This document shows, piece after piece, positions 46,329-56,999 of a DNA stretch of 64,000 bases; the stretch's first letter is position 1; the number at the start of each line of letters is the position of its first letter. The translations under genes were made by a program, and so were the position numbers. Origin of the DNA: Glutamicibacter soli (GTDB lineage Bacteria > Actinomycetota > Actinomycetes > Actinomycetales > Micrococcaceae); NCBI RefSeq assembly GCF_003309065.1, contig NZ_POAF01000007.1:124001-188000 (forward strand), written 5' to 3'. The notes under the pieces were generated by a model, which worked only from the letters and a program-made list of their open reading frames with translations, was not told where the DNA came from and searched no databases.

Positions 46329-46870
46329 GCACGTTCACATACGATACATACAGATGCGGAAGTCTTGGAACAACCACATGATTGTTCCAAGCCTCCCGCC
46401 ATCATTTTGCCAAGTCGCGGCAGACCTACCCCTTGTAGTGGCCAGTTCGACGTCTTCGTCAGCACGGTCCTAATGGCGGCCAAACCTACCTGCCTGCCTC
46501 GACATCGTGCATGATCGTCAGTTTGTTGCAGCAGAGCGTACCTGGATGGCAGCCGACTTCTCCAATATAGATGACCTTGGAAGTATGCAGGAATGCACGC
46601 AGCTGAAATACAGCCAAACCTTTGGTTTCCAGCGAACAGTTGATTTTCTTCGATCTGATCTGGTCACGAGAATGATAAACGGCATCCGGAGGGAGCACTG
46701 TCGAGCCCAGTGCATACAGCACAAGATGGTTCGCCAAGACCTCGGACCAGCCGCCACGCTGCTTGTTTGCCACGACGGGAAACCGAGTTTCTCCAAGGTT
46801 CATCGATCGACTAGACTCACCTTTGACATGAGTATTTTCATCTCGGTCATCATCACTTCCTGGGGGAAAA
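46329..46870. other. Intergenic region with a stem-loop and a possible small minus-strand frame
   Basis: A 10-bp stem-loop (46364-46373 with 46382-46391) follows rmlA. A minus-strand frame from ATG 46803 to 46486 (105 codons) has gene-like codon use but no ribosome site and no recognised family, so it is not called a gene. TTGACA lies at 46823-46828 and GAGTA at 46830-46834, upstream of the next gene. Confidence 0.45.
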
Positions 46871-47479
46871 ATGAATAAGATCATGCAGCGGGCACTTGTC
46901 GTCCTCGCTTCCGGTGCGCTCGTCTTCTCGGGTGCATCAGCCGCCACGGCGCAACCACAGGTGGCTGCGCCAACCGCTATCAGCGTGGTTGCCGCTAAGA
47001 AAGCGCCGGCAGTTTCAATCCAGAAGATCGGCAACAAGTCCGTTTCCGGATCGGCCAAGGCCACCATCAAGCCGAGCTATTCGAAGGCGAAGAACGTCAA
47101 GGTCAAATCCGCGACGCTTACCGTGAAGAAGGGCTCCAAGACTGTCGCCAAGAACAAGGCCTCAGTGAAGCTGTCTACCGGGACGTACAAGGTTACGACG
47201 TCGGTCAAGTACCAGCTCAAGGGCAAGACCTCGACGGTGAAGAAGACCGAAACCGTGAAGGTGACCAAGAAGGTCACGAAGAAGACGCCGGTTTCCAAGA
47301 AGGGCTACGGTTACAAATGCCCCGCCGGCTATCCGGTCAAGGGCAACCGCACTGGCAGCAATAAAGAGTGGAAGTACCACGTCAAGGGCGGCGCATTCTA
47401 TGACCGCACGAAGCCCGAGGAATGCTTCAAGAACACCAGCGATGCCCGCAAGGCCGGCTACCGAGCTTCCAAGCGCTAA
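46871..47479 (+). CDS. Secreted lysine-rich protein with a C-terminal cysteine domain
   Basis: A 202-residue exported protein. After a signal peptide (about 1-28, ending ASAATA) comes a strongly basic repetitive region rich in Lys, Thr, Ser and Val (about 42-150). The last 55 residues hold two cysteines in a compact motif: KCPAGYPVKGN, then YHVKGGAFYDRTKPEECF, then DARKAGYRASKR. This resembles the small sunset-type domain found at the ends of actinobacterial secreted proteins. TTGGGGGAAAA-like CTGGGGGAAAA directly precedes ATG. The positive charge suggests binding to an anionic surface polymer or DNA, which is an inference. Confidence 0.7.
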   Translation: MNKIMQRALVVLASGALVFSGASAATAQPQVAAPTAISVVAAKKAPAVSIQKIGNKSVSGSAKATIKPSYSKAKNVKVKSATLTVKKGSKTVAKNKASVKLSTGTYKVTTSVKYQLKGKTSTVKKTETVKVTKKVTKKTPVSKKGYGYKCPAGYPVKGNRTGSNKEWKYHVKGGAFYDRTKPEECFKNTSDARKAGYRASKR

Positions 47480-47499
47480 TTTCGGCTAGCCCCACCAAC

Positions 47500-47543
47500 G
47501 GCCGGGCACGAACGCGATCTTCGCGTTCGTGCCCGGCCTTTGT
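47500..47543. terminator. Rho-independent terminator after the lysine-rich protein gene
   Basis: Perfect 18-bp inverted repeat (47500-47517 and 47521-47538, loop tct) followed by tttgt. It lies between convergent genes ending at 47479 and 47580. Confidence 0.85.
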
Positions 47544-47579
47544 CGATCAATCGATTGCTTCCTATCCCGATGCAGCTGT

Positions 47580-48278
47580 TCAGGTTCGAAGAGAGAAGAA
47601 AAGAAAACTCAGGAACGAATCGCGCTCGCGCAGCTTCTCCGGCACGATCTGCTCTGGCGCATCCTTGGAATACGGCGGTTCCCAAATTCTCTCGATGCTG
47701 AACCCAGCCTGCAGAAAGGCGTTGGCCATTTCGTGCAGGGGGTGGTGCCAGTAGGTGAGCTCTGCGGGCTGTCCGTTGAAGGTGAATTCGTCGGTGTACT
47801 GCGTCGCCTCGAAGTAGTCCTTGCCCGGATGGTTCCACGGATAGAGGAGTGGATGGTTCACCGAAAGGATCAATCGACCGCCCGGTTTCAGGATTCGACG
47901 CACTTCCAACAACGCCTCGTGCCACGTCGGCAGGTAGTGGAAAACGAGCGAGGCCACCGCATCGTCAAAGGTGTCCGATTCGTAAGGCAGAGCGTCACCA
48001 AGTCGGGCGACGCTCAGCTCGACGTCCTCCCCCACTCTGCGCTGTGCCAGATTGATCATCGCGACACTCGAGTCGAAGCCCTCGACGCGGGCACCACGAT
48101 CCACCAGGGCCGCCGCCAGCGGTCCCGACCCGCAGCCGATGTCCAGGATCCTGCGCCCTGAAACGTCTCCGGCAAGCTCCAGCATCGCGGGCCGCTCATA
48201 GTAGGCGTTGAGCAGGCTGGAAGCGTTCTCGTCCGAATAGGCCTGTGCGAAATCGTCGTAGTTGGTCTGCGTGGTCAC
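47580..48278 (-). CDS. Class I SAM-dependent methyltransferase
   Basis: A 232-residue Rossmann methyltransferase. ILDIGCGSGPLAAAL (about 41-55) is motif I binding S-adenosylmethionine, VEGFDSSVAMI motif II, and FDDAVASLVFHYLPTW the post-motif. GTG 48278 has AAAGGAG seven bases upstream. Substrate is unknown; the gene stands alone between the lysine-rich protein gene and ilvC. Confidence 0.8.
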   Translation of the reverse strand: MTTQTNYDDFAQAYSDENASSLLNAYYERPAMLELAGDVSGRRILDIGCGSGPLAAALVDRGARVEGFDSSVAMINLAQRRVGEDVELSVARLGDALPYESDTFDDAVASLVFHYLPTWHEALLEVRRILKPGGRLILSVNHPLLYPWNHPGKDYFEATQYTDEFTFNGQPAELTYWHHPLHEMANAFLQAGFSIERIWEPPYSKDAPEQIVPEKLRERDSFLSFLFFSLRT

Positions 48279-48340
48279 CGGTCAGCTCCTTTGGTTTTCA
48301 CCGAGCCTAGTGACCAGACCTGAAATTTCCCGGAGAATGA

Positions 48341-48387
48341 CAAGGCGCCTGTTGCCGGCATTAATCATGCCGGCAACAGGCGCCTTG
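48341..48387 (-). terminator. Strong stem-loop downstream of ilvC
   Basis: A perfect 21-bp inverted repeat (48341-48361 and 48367-48387) with a 5-base loop, 30 bases after the ilvC stop. The T-run is weak, but position and strength suit termination of the ilv operon. Confidence 0.75.
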
Positions 48388-48416
48388 GTCGTGAAGACTG
48401 CCCGGTCAGGTTCCGC

Positions 48417-49582
<1,166 letters not shown>

Positions 49583-49591
49583 GCTTCGGCG

Positions 49592-50110
49592 CTAGGCCGA
49601 AAGGCTCTTCAGGGCCCTGTCGCTCATCGACTTGGAACCGCGGCCCACGGCCAGGGTTCCTGCCTGGACGATCTCGCGGATGCCGAAGGGCTCCAGCACC
49701 GAAAGCAGCGCCTCGATCTTGGCCGCGTTGCCGGTGGCCTCGATGACCAGCGAGTCGGTGGCCACGTCGATCACCGACGCGCGGAACAGCTCAGCGGCCT
49801 GGGTGACCTGCAGCCGGGTGGCGGCGTCGGCGCGGACCTTGACCATGATGTGGTCGCGCTGCACGGAGGATTCCGGCAGCAACTCCACGATCTTGATGAC
49901 GTTGATCAGCTTGTTCAGCTGCTTGGTGACCTGCTCCAGGGAGTCCCCCTCGGCGTCGACCACCACAGTCATGCGGCTGATGCCCTCGATTTCCGTGGGT
50001 CCCACGGCCAGCGAGTGGATGTTGAACGCACGGCGGGCGAAGAGGCTGGCAACTCGGGTGAGTACGCCGGGAACGTCTTCGACCAGCACGGACAGCGTGT
50101 GCTTTGCCAT
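49592..50110 (-). CDS. ilvN: Acetolactate synthase small (regulatory) subunit
   Basis: A 172-residue protein with the N-terminal ACT domain (HTLSVLVEDVPGVLTRVASLF, then AFNIHSLAVGPTE) that binds valine for feedback control of IlvB, and the usual C-terminal ALS_ss_C domain. It starts 3 bases after the ilvB stop and so is cotranslated with it. Length and sequence are standard for IlvN/IlvH. Confidence 0.95.
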   Translation of the reverse strand: MAKHTLSVLVEDVPGVLTRVASLFARRAFNIHSLAVGPTEIEGISRMTVVVDAEGDSLEQVTKQLNKLINVIKIVELLPESSVQRDHIMVKVRADAATRLQVTQAAELFRASVIDVATDSLVIEATGNAAKIEALLSVLEPFGIREIVQAGTLAVGRGSKSMSDRALKSLSA

Positions 50111-50113
50111 TCT

Positions 50114-51997
50114 CTAGTCTTCCTCTTCCCATTCTGGGGTCATGCCCTTGGCGATCTGGATCTGGTCGTTGCTCACTCCGGCGGGGACCATCGGCCACAC
50201 CATGGAGTCCGCGGAGACCACGAAGTCGATGACCACCGGGCGGTCGTTGATCTCCAGCGCCTTCTGGATGGTGGCGTCGATGTCCTCGTCGCGTTCGCAG
50301 CGCAGACCCACGCAGCCGTAGGCGTCGGCCAGCTTCACGAAGTCCGGAACGCGCGCGGTGCCGTGGCCCGTGTTCAGATCCGTATTCGAGTAGCGTGCGT
50401 CGTAGAACAGGGTCTGCCACTGGCGGACCATGCCCAGCGAGGAGTTGTTGATCACCGCGACCTTGATCGGGATGTTGTTGATGACGCAGGTGGCAAGCTC
50501 CTGGTTGGTCATCTGGAAGCAGCCGTCGCCGTCGATCGCCCAGACCACGCGGTCCGGCTGGGCCACCTTGGCACCCATGGCCGCTGGCACCGAGTAACCC
50601 ATGGTGCCCAGGCCCGCGGAGTTCAGCCACGAGCGCGGACGCTCGTACTTCACGAACTGCGCGGCCCACATCTGGTGCTGGCCCACGCCGGCGACGTAGA
50701 CGCCCTCCGGGCCGGTCAGCTCGCCGATGCGCCCGATGACGTTCTGCGGGGCAGACAGGCCGTCGTGGGTCTCGGTGTAGCCGATCGGGTAGGTTTCGCG
50801 CAGGCGGTCAAGCAGCGACCACCAGTTGGACAGGTCCTGCTGCGGCTCGGTCTCGAACCGGGTTTGGCAGGCCTCGATAAGCTGCGGGATGATCTCGTCC
50901 AGCGAGCCCACGATCGGCACGTCGGCCACGCGGTTCTTGGAGATCTCCGCCGGATCGATGTCCGCGTGGATCACCTTGGCGTTCGGCGCGAACGAGGACA
51001 GCACGCCGGTGACGCGGTCGTCGAAGCGGGCGCCGAGGGTGATCAGCAGGTCGGACTGCTGCAGGGCGGTCACCGCGGAGACGGCGCCGTGCATGCCCGG
51101 CATGCCCACGTGCTGCGGGTGCGAATCCGGGAACGCCCCGCGGGCGGTCAGGGTGGTGACCACCGGGGCGTTGATGAACTCGGCGAAGGCCTTGAGTTCC
51201 TCGTGCGCGTCGGCCTTGATGACGCCGCCGCCCACGTAGAGCACCGGGCGGGTGGCGCCGGCGATCAGCTTGGCGGCTTCGCGCAGCTGCTTGTTGTGGC
51301 CGCGGGTGACCACGCGGTAGCCGGGAAGCTCGACCTTCGGCGGCCACGAGAAGGTCATCTGCGAGGTCTGGGCATCCTTGGTGATGTCCACCAGCACCGG
51401 GCCGGGACGGCCGGTCTGCGCCAGGTAAAACGCGCTGGCCATGACCCGCGGGATGTCCTCCGGGTCGGTCACCAGGAACGCGTGCTTGGTGATCGGCATG
51501 GTGATGCCGACGATATCGGCTTCCTGGAACGCGTCGGAGCCGATGAAGGCGCTGTTGACCTGGCCGGTGATCGCCACCATGGGCACGGAGTCCATGTTGG
51601 CGTCCGCCAGTGCGGTCACCAGGTTGGTTGCGCCGGGTCCGGAGGTGGCGATGCAGACGCCGACTTCCCCGCTGACCATGGCGTAACCCTGTGCGGCATG
51701 GCCGGCACCCTGTTCATGGCGGACCAGGATGTGATTGACCTTGGTCGAGTCCATGAGCGGGTCATAGGTGGGAAGGATGGCCCCGCCTGGTAACCCGAAG
51801 ACGTCCTTGACGCCCAATTCTTCCAGCGAGCGGACGATGGCTTGTGAGCCCGTCATCTGCGTGGGAGCAACGATGTTATTCGGACCCTGGACCGGGTTCG
51901 AAGCTTCCACGACGGAAGAGACAGCGGCGGCGGCATCCTTGGGTCGACTAATTGACTTCGCAACCGACGCCGGATTGGCGGGTGTGGAGTTGCTCAT
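50114..51997 (-). CDS. ilvB: Acetolactate synthase large (catalytic) subunit
   Basis: A 627-residue ThDP enzyme making acetolactate or acetohydroxybutyrate. The ThDP glutamate lies in [17 protein letters not shown]; the ThDP/Mg motif is [16 protein letters not shown] to INN. ATG 51997 (MSNSTP) is preferred since GAAAGGA precedes it; ATG 52012 is possible. About 45 poorly conserved residues precede the catalytic core, as is usual in actinobacteria. It is preceded by a leader-peptide attenuator and followed by ilvN. Confidence 0.95.
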   Translation of the reverse strand: MSNSTPANPASVAKSISRPKDAAAAVSSVVEASNPVQGPNNIVAPTQMTGSQAIVRSLEELGVKDVFGLPGGAILPTYDPLMDSTKVNHILVRHEQGAGHAAQGYAMVSGEVGVCIATSGPGATNLVTALADANMDSVPMVAITGQVNSAFIGSDAFQEADIVGITMPITKHAFLVTDPEDIPRVMASAFYLAQTGRPGPVLVDITKDAQTSQMTFSWPPKVELPGYRVVTRGHNKQLREAAKLIAGATRPVLYVGGGVIKADAHEELKAFAEFINAPVVTTLTARGAFPDSHPQHVGMPGMHGAVSAVTALQQSDLLITLGARFDDRVTGVLSSFAPNAKVIHADIDPAEISKNRVADVPIVGSLDEIIPQLIEACQTRFETEPQQDLSNWWSLLDRLRETYPIGYTETHDGLSAPQNVIGRIGELTGPEGVYVAGVGQHQMWAAQFVKYERPRSWLNSAGLGTMGYSVPAAMGAKVAQPDRVVWAIDGDGCFQMTNQELATCVINNIPIKVAVINNSSLGMVRQWQTLFYDARYSNTDLNTGHGTARVPDFVKLADAYGCVGLRCERDEDIDATIQKALEINDRPVVIDFVVSADSMVWPMVPAGVSNDQIQIAKGMTPEWEEED

Positions 51998-52034
51998 CTG
52001 GATCCTTTCCATTTCTATCTCTTCATCTGCGCAT

Positions 52035-52079
52035 AAAAAACGCCCCACGGCCGTCACTGCTGACGAAAGGGGGCTGCGC
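52035..52079 (-). terminator. ilvB attenuator terminator
   Basis: On the minus strand a stem (GCCCCC with GGGGC outside, CGTCA-gcag-TGACG inside) is followed by six T residues (52040-52035). It stands between the leader peptide and ilvB. Ribosome stalling at branched-chain codons in the leader would prevent its formation, the classic attenuation scheme described for ilvBNC of corynebacteria. Confidence 0.85.
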
Positions 52080-52113
52080 GTCACCGACGTCCTGCTTGGC
52101 GGCAGAACTGGTC

Positions 52114-52161
52114 TCAGGCTCCGCGCCTGATAACTAGTAGTACATCGGTGGTTGTTTGCAT
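52114..52161 (-). CDS. ilv leader peptide (15 aa)
   Basis: ATG 52161 to TGA 52114 encodes [15 protein letters not shown]. Five consecutive branched-chain codons (Val-Leu-Leu-Val-Ile) stand in the middle, with rare-type CTA codons for the leucines. It lies 35 bases upstream of the attenuator stem and 117 bases before ilvB. This is the sensing element for charged Val/Leu/Ile tRNA. Confidence 0.85.
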   Translation of the reverse strand: MQTTTDVLLVIRRGA

Positions 52162-52174
52162 GTGTCTAATCTTT

Positions 52175-52192
52175 CTTTACCTAGTGGTAAAG
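52175..52192. promoter_or_regulatory. Inverted repeat CTTTACC-tagt-GGTAAAG upstream of the ilv leader
   Basis: A perfect 7-bp inverted repeat with a 4-base spacer, 14-31 bases upstream of the leader start, where it overlaps the probable promoter. An operator is the likely role; the regulator is unknown. Confidence 0.5.
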
Positions 52193-52213
52193 ATCAACTC
52201 GCACCCCGTGCCA

Positions 52214-52228
52214 TCTCATTATATGAGA
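52214..52228. promoter_or_regulatory. Inverted repeat TCTCAT-tat-ATGAGA upstream of ilvB
   Basis: A perfect 6-bp inverted repeat, 53-67 bases upstream of the leader start. It resembles, from memory, palindromes bound by IclR-type regulators of leucine genes (LtbR/NdgR/AreB). That assignment needs checking. Confidence 0.4.
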
Positions 52229-52296
52229 CGAATGTCCATTGGGTGGACGCATGACACGCCCACCCGCGGACAAACTTCTGATTTTCCCCGCGGCTG

Positions 52297-54000
52297 CTAG
52301 CCGCAATAGGCGCCTGTGGAGGCCGACTTCACCAGCTTGGCGTACTTGGCCAGCACGCCGGAGGTGAACTTGGCGGGCAGCGGCTCCCAGCCGACCTTGC
52401 GGGCTTCGAGTTCCGCCTCGTCGACCAGCAGGTCGAAGCTGCGCGCCTGCATGTCCACGCGGATCCGATCCCCGTCCTTCACGAACGCAATCGGTCCCCC
52501 GTCCACGGCCTCCGGAGCCACGTGCCCGATGCACAGGCCCGTAGTGCCTCCGGAGAACCGGCCGTCGGTCAGCAGCAAGACGTCCTTGCCCAGGCCCGCG
52601 CCCTTGATGGCGCCGGTGATGGCGAGCATTTCGCGCATGCCCGGCCCGCCCTTGGGCCCCTCGTAGCGGATCACCACCACGTCCCCGGCCTGCAGCTCGC
52701 CGCGGTCCAGCGCATCCAGGGCGCCCTGCTCGCGCTCGAAGACGCGGGCGGTGCCCTCGAAGACATCCGCGTCGAAGCCAGCGGACTTCACCACGGCCCC
52801 CTCCGGGGCCAGCGTCCCGTGCAGGATCGCGATGCCGCCGGTTTGGTGGATCGGGTCCTGCATGGCGCGCAGGATCTTCCCGTCCGGATCCGGCGGGGCG
52901 ATGTCCGCGAGGTTTTCCGCCACGGTCCTGCCGGTGACTGTCAGGCAGTCACCGTGCAGCAGCCCCGCATCCAGCAGCGCCTTCATGACCACCGGGACGC
53001 CGCCGATGCGGTCCAGGTCGTTCATGACGTAGCGGCCGAAAGGCTTCAGGTCCGCCAGGTGCGGCACCTTGTCGCCGATGCGGTTGAAGTCCGACAGCTG
53101 CAGATCCACCCCCGCCTCGCGGGCGATGGCCAATAGGTGCAGCACCGCGTTGGTCGAGCCGCCGAAGGCCATGAGCACCGCGATGGCGTTCTCGAAGGCC
53201 TGCTTGGTCATGATGTCGCGGGCGCGGATGCCCTGGCGCAGCATCTGGACCACGGCCTCGCCGGAACGCCGGGCGAACATGTCGCGACGGCGGTCGGCCG
53301 AGGGCGGGGCGGCGGAACCCGGAAGGCTCATGCCCAGCGCCTCGCCGATGGAGGCCATGGTGTTGGCCGTGTACATGCCGCCGCAGGCGCCTTCACCGGG
53401 GCAGATGGCCTTCTCGATGCGCTCGAGGTCGGTCTCGCTCATCTTGCCGGCGGCGCAGGCGCCCACCGCCTCGAAGGCGTCGATCAGGGTGACGTCCTTT
53501 TCCGTGCCGTCCTCCAGCTTCACCCAGCCGGGCATGATGGAGCCGGCGTAGAGGAAGACCGCCGAAAGGTTTAGCCGGGCGGCGGCCATCAGCATGCCGG
53601 GCAGCGACTTGTCGCAGCCGGCCAGCAGGACCGAACCGTCGAGGCGTTCGGCCATCATCACGGTTTCCACCGAGTCGGCGATGACCTCGCGGGAAACCAG
53701 GGAGAAGTGCATTCCCTCGTGGCCCATGGAGATGCCGTCGGAAACGGAGATGGTGCCGAACTGCATCGGGAACCCGCCGCTGGCGTGGACGCCTTCCTTG
53801 GCGCCCTGCGCCAGGCGGTTCAGCGAAAGGTTGCACGGGGTGATTTCGTTCCACGAACTGGCGATGCCGATCTGCGGTTTGGCGAAGTCCTCATCCCCCA
53901 TGCCGACCGCGCGCAGCATGCCGCGCGACGGAGCAGCGTGGATGCCGTCGGTCACTGCACGCGACCGCGGCTTGATGTCCGGGCTGGAGTCATGGCTCAT
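52297..54000 (-). CDS. ilvD: Dihydroxy-acid dehydratase
   Basis: A 567-residue Fe-S enzyme that dehydrates dihydroxyisovalerate and dihydroxymethylvalerate. Cluster cysteines lie in [11 protein letters not shown] and in [14 protein letters not shown]; a third typical site is the MPG-rich region of the N-terminal half. A TAGAAT box on the minus strand (54014-54009) lies eight bases upstream of ATG, so the message is leaderless or nearly so. It is transcribed towards ilvB but has its own promoter, and the ilvB promoter region follows its stop. Confidence 0.95.
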   Translation of the reverse strand: MSHDSSPDIKPRSRAVTDGIHAAPSRGMLRAVGMGDEDFAKPQIGIASSWNEITPCNLSLNRLAQGAKEGVHASGGFPMQFGTISVSDGISMGHEGMHFSLVSREVIADSVETVMMAERLDGSVLLAGCDKSLPGMLMAAARLNLSAVFLYAGSIMPGWVKLEDGTEKDVTLIDAFEAVGACAAGKMSETDLERIEKAICPGEGACGGMYTANTMASIGEALGMSLPGSAAPPSADRRRDMFARRSGEAVVQMLRQGIRARDIMTKQAFENAIAVLMAFGGSTNAVLHLLAIAREAGVDLQLSDFNRIGDKVPHLADLKPFGRYVMNDLDRIGGVPVVMKALLDAGLLHGDCLTVTGRTVAENLADIAPPDPDGKILRAMQDPIHQTGGIAILHGTLAPEGAVVKSAGFDADVFEGTARVFEREQGALDALDRGELQAGDVVVIRYEGPKGGPGMREMLAITGAIKGAGLGKDVLLLTDGRFSGGTTGLCIGHVAPEAVDGGPIAFVKDGDRIRVDMQARSFDLLVDEAELEARKVGWEPLPAKFTSGVLAKYAKLVKSASTGAYCG

Positions 54001-54511
54001 AAAACATCATTCTAGGAGTCAATATGACCACTTGGGCAACCCATGACGCGCACATGACACAAATAGGTTGCCGAAAGCACTGATCAGATTGTCCAAAACG
54101 CTGCACTCCGGGAAGGTACGCCGCTTCTCCTGGTCTTGTTGCGGTGGCACGCATGCCCGGCCGGCAAGCGGAAAATGCTGACGCACTTCCCCCTCCCCGC
54201 CCTCCAACCCCTCCTGCCTCCCTGTTCCCGGTGAAGGATTCATGGGCCGTGGCACTCTATTCCGGTCCGATGGGACAAGCTCAACGTCGTGCCGCCCCAT
54301 CGCCACCGCTGCCTTGCGTGCGCCCGGTACACCACCTGTAGACACGTAGGCAGGGCCCCTCGGTGCTACGGCAAGCGGAGCGCAACGGCACGAAATATTC
54401 TCGGTGCGCTCGGGCCACTAACCGCTGATCTGGTGTCGTTCACCTGAGAATTCCATGTGGCCAGCCCGCTGACTCACCGGCCTGTAGGTATTACTTAGTA
54501 GAGTGAGATAC
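54001..54511. other. Intergenic region between ilvD and the 153-aa protein gene
   Basis: It holds the ilvD -10 box TAGAAT (54014-54009, minus), a GGCAACC/GGTTGCC inverted repeat near 54040-54080, and the promoter of the next gene at its right end. A 108-codon minus-strand frame (54345-54019) has no ribosome site or recognisable domain and is not called. Nothing else was seen. Confidence 0.45.
54469..54497 (+). promoter_or_regulatory. Promoter of the 153-aa protein gene
   Basis: CTGACT (54469-54474) and TACTTA (54492-54497) are spaced by exactly 17 bases. The start codon follows 14 bases after the -10 box, giving a leader of about 8 bases. Confidence 0.55.
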
Positions 54512-54973
54512 ATGGACACCAGCCCAGCCGAGAACCCGACCGAGCAAGTCAAGACCCGCCTGCACCATGTCTTCGACTCGCAGATCCCGAATTTCGCCAG
54601 CTACAACCTGGTGGCCGGAACCGGCATCGCCGGCTCCGGAGGGCTCAAAGTCATCGGCTATCGCCGGCAGCCGGCCGAACTGGTCCTCGCGCCGGTCAAC
54701 TCCAGCGATCTCACCGCTTCCGAAGACGCCATCACGATCAACAACACCAACGTCAACCAGCTCGCCCTGCTCAATGACGGCGAGTACGAGGTAGCGACCT
54801 CCACCGGACGGGTATTCCGATTCTCCATCCCGCTGCACCCGGGCATCGATCTGCAGCTCGATGACGCCGTCTCGCTGTCGGCGGTCATCGACCAGGAAGA
54901 CGATGCCAAGGACTTCGCGGATTTCATGGACCACTTCATGAACACCATCGAGGGCACCGAGAACTTCGTTTAA
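54512..54973 (+). CDS. Conserved hypothetical protein, 153 aa
   Basis: A small, acidic soluble protein with no signal peptide or TM segment. Strands such as FASYNLVAGTGIAGSGGLKVIGYRR, ELVLAPVNSS and YEVATSTGRVFRFSIP suggest an all-beta or alpha/beta fold; the C-terminus (DDAKDFADFMDHFMNTIEG) is helical. I do not recognise the family. ATG 54512 fits the promoter spacing better than GTG 54503. It is convergent with the glycan synthase operon, with a hairpin between, so there is no evidence that it belongs to it. Confidence 0.75.
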   Translation: MDTSPAENPTEQVKTRLHHVFDSQIPNFASYNLVAGTGIAGSGGLKVIGYRRQPAELVLAPVNSSDLTASEDAITINNTNVNQLALLNDGEYEVATSTGRVFRFSIPLHPGIDLQLDDAVSLSAVIDQEDDAKDFADFMDHFMNTIEGTENFV

Positions 54974-55015
54974 CAGCCCGCACCTAGGCCTGGAAAGAAC
55001 AACCCCGACGCCACT

Positions 55016-55057
55016 GCCCCGGCATCCCGCACCCCAAAGGGGGCAGGATGCCGGGGC
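55016..55057. terminator. Bidirectional stem-loop between convergent genes
   Basis: A 12-bp inverted repeat (55016-55027 and 55046-55057) with an inner C/G stem. It separates the 153-aa protein gene from the synthase operon. T-runs are weak on both strands. Confidence 0.6.
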
Positions 55058-55076
55058 TGTTGCGCACCGCGGCTGC

Positions 55077-56999
55077 TCAGCTGGCCAGGAACTCGTCCTC
55101 TTCATCCAGTCCATGCGGGGTCTTCTCCCACACGTGCGGGGTACGGACCATTTGGTAGGCCGCGCGCCATGCCGCGATGGAATGCAAGACCCAATAAGCG
55201 GGGTTCAGCAGCGCGAAGGCCGCCACCCGCGCACCGTAGCGTCGCCACGCGACGATACCGGAGACCACAATCATCATGGCGTTGCCGAAGATCATGGTGC
55301 CCCAGCCCAGGGCAAGCAGGCCTTGGGGAAGATCCAGGCCGATGAACTGCACGCCGATGTAGGTCACGATGGTGAAACCAAGCACCAGCGGATACGCCAA
55401 GAACGCCAGCGGGGTTCCGGCAATCAACCCGATCATGCCGACGGCGCCGCCCAGCCCGGTGCGTTTGGCGAAACGCAGCGGGCGGCGCATGTTGACCGCC
55501 GCGGTCACCATGTAGCCCTTGATCCACCGGGTGCGCTGCCTGATCCACGCCGGGACCTTCGAACAGGCCTCCTCCCAAGTGGTCGAATTGATGATGCCCA
55601 CCCGGAAGCCGCGCACGCTGGCGCGAAGCCCCAAATCGGCGTCCTCGGTCACGTTCCACGGATCCCAGCCGCCCAATTCACGCAGCTGGCGCGCACGGAA
55701 GTGGTTGGACGTGCCGCCCAGAGGCAGCGGAATCCCCGTGCCTTCAAGGCCGGGAAGCATGGAATCAAACCAATGCGAATACTCGACCGCGAACATCTTG
55801 GTGAGCACGTTGTGCTCCGCGTTGAAATAGTTCAGCGCCGCCTGCACGCACACGAGCGGGCGCACGGTGCCGTCAACCTGCGACCTGATCCGCTCGTCTT
55901 CGCGGAACGCATCGATCGCCTTGCGAAGCTGGTCCGGTTCCGGCCGGTCCTCCGCATCATAGATCACCACGAACTCTCCATTGGCCATCGCCAATCCGTA
56001 GTTGCAGGCACGGGGCTTGGTCTGCGGCACCCCGCGCGGGACCACCAGGATGCGCACATTGCTCGGCGGGGCCGCCGCCTTGGCCGCGGCGATGGTTTCC
56101 TGGTCGTCTTCTTCCAGCAACAGCAGCACTTCCAGCTTGGATTTCGGGTAGTCCAGCGCGCCGATGTTCTCCAGCAGCTTGGCGATGATGTTCGCCTCGT
56201 GGAACGCGGGGATCAGGATGGTGTAGATCGGCAGTTCGTCGTCGGGGATGCGATCCGTGCTCGGTGCCTTGACCCCGTAGCGCTTCCGCCACAGCCCGAG
56301 CCTGCGCGCGGCCAGCCGGCGGCGGGCGCGCTGGATCGGGGCATTGATGCTGGCAACCGTCTTAAACAGGATGCTTGTGGCAAAGCTGATGTTCGCCGCG
56401 AAGAGGACCACGATCATCGTCCGGCGGAAGTCCACCACGAGTCCGGCGATGAACACCGCCAGCAGGATCGCGGGAAGGACCATTTGCCAAATTGTCAATG
56501 CGACTTTCGCTGACTGGGCGGGATCGTCCACGGACAGCCGGTCCGCCGCGTCATATAGCATTTCCCGGCGGAAGCTCGCCTGGAGCGCCTGCTGGATGTC
56601 CCAGTCGGTCGTCGCCACGACATCCACCGGCGCGCCGAGAAGTTGCCGGGCTTCCGCCAGGACGGCAGGGGTCGGCGCAGTGCAGGTAGCGATCGTGATC
56701 CGCCCGTCATCCTGCCGCCGGTAGGGCAGCCAGGCCGAAGACAATGCCCATTCATGGTCGAGTTCCGCCAGCAGATCCGGTTGCGGCGGATCTTCGACCA
56801 GGTCAACCAGCGTGGTGCCCCACTGTCCGGCGAGCGCGGCGTACATGTCGCGGCGTTGCACGGCCCCGGCCAGCAGCAGGTGGCGGCCGAGCAGTCCGCC
56901 TTCGCGGCGCTGGTCTTCCAAGGCCCGGTCGATGTCGGACTGGGTTGCCAGATGCTGATCCACCAGCAGCTGCCCCAAGGGCTTGTAGGCGGAGTTCAT
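55077..56999 (-). CDS. Glycan synthase: MshEN (GspE_N) domain fused to a processive GT2 glycosyltransferase
   Basis: A 640-residue membrane protein. Residues about 7-61 form an MshEN domain of two similar 24-residue halves (PLGQLLVDQHLATQSDIDRAL and LLGRHLLLAGAVQRRDMYAAL). In MshE and related proteins this domain binds cyclic di-GMP. Two TM helices (about 168-213) precede a GT2 domain with IPAFHE (264), DAED (348), TED (451) and QRTRW (488), the D-D-D-QxxRW set of cellulose/hyaluronan-type processive synthases; about four more TM helices follow. It is the third gene of an operon with a BcsB-like protein and a GT39-like protein, overlapping the latter by four bases. Sugar and polymer are unknown; NfrB-like proteins share this domain pair. 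Confidence 0.85.
   Translation of the reverse strand: MNSAYKPLGQLLVDQHLATQSDIDRALEDQRREGGLLGRHLLLAGAVQRRDMYAALAGQWGTTLVDLVEDPPQPDLLAELDHEWALSSAWLPYRRQDDGRITIATCTAPTPAVLAEARQLLGAPVDVVATTDWDIQQALQASFRREMLYDAADRLSVDDPAQSAKVALTIWQMVLPAILLAVFIAGLVVDFRRTMIVVLFAANISFATSILFKTVASINAPIQRARRRLAARRLGLWRKRYGVKAPSTDRIPDDELPIYTILIPAFHEANIIAKLLENIGALDYPKSKLEVLLLLEEDDQETIAAAKAAAPPSNVRILVVPRGVPQTKPRACNYGLAMANGEFVVIYDAEDRPEPDQLRKAIDAFREDERIRSQVDGTVRPLVCVQAALNYFNAEHNVLTKMFAVEYSHWFDSMLPGLEGTGIPLPLGGTSNHFRARQLRELGGWDPWNVTEDADLGLRASVRGFRVGIINSTTWEEACSKVPAWIRQRTRWIKGYMVTAAVNMRRPLRFAKRTGLGGAVGMIGLIAGTPLAFLAYPLVLGFTIVTYIGVQFIGLDLPQGLLALGWGTMIFGNAMMIVVSGIVAWRRYGARVAAFALLNPAYWVLHSIAAWRAAYQMVRTPHVWEKTPHGLDEEDEFLAS

Noticed and set aside
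54019-54345. A 108-codon minus-strand frame downstream of ilvD's promoter
   Set aside because: It has no ribosome site, low-complexity charged sequence, and contains the ilvD promoter region in its end.
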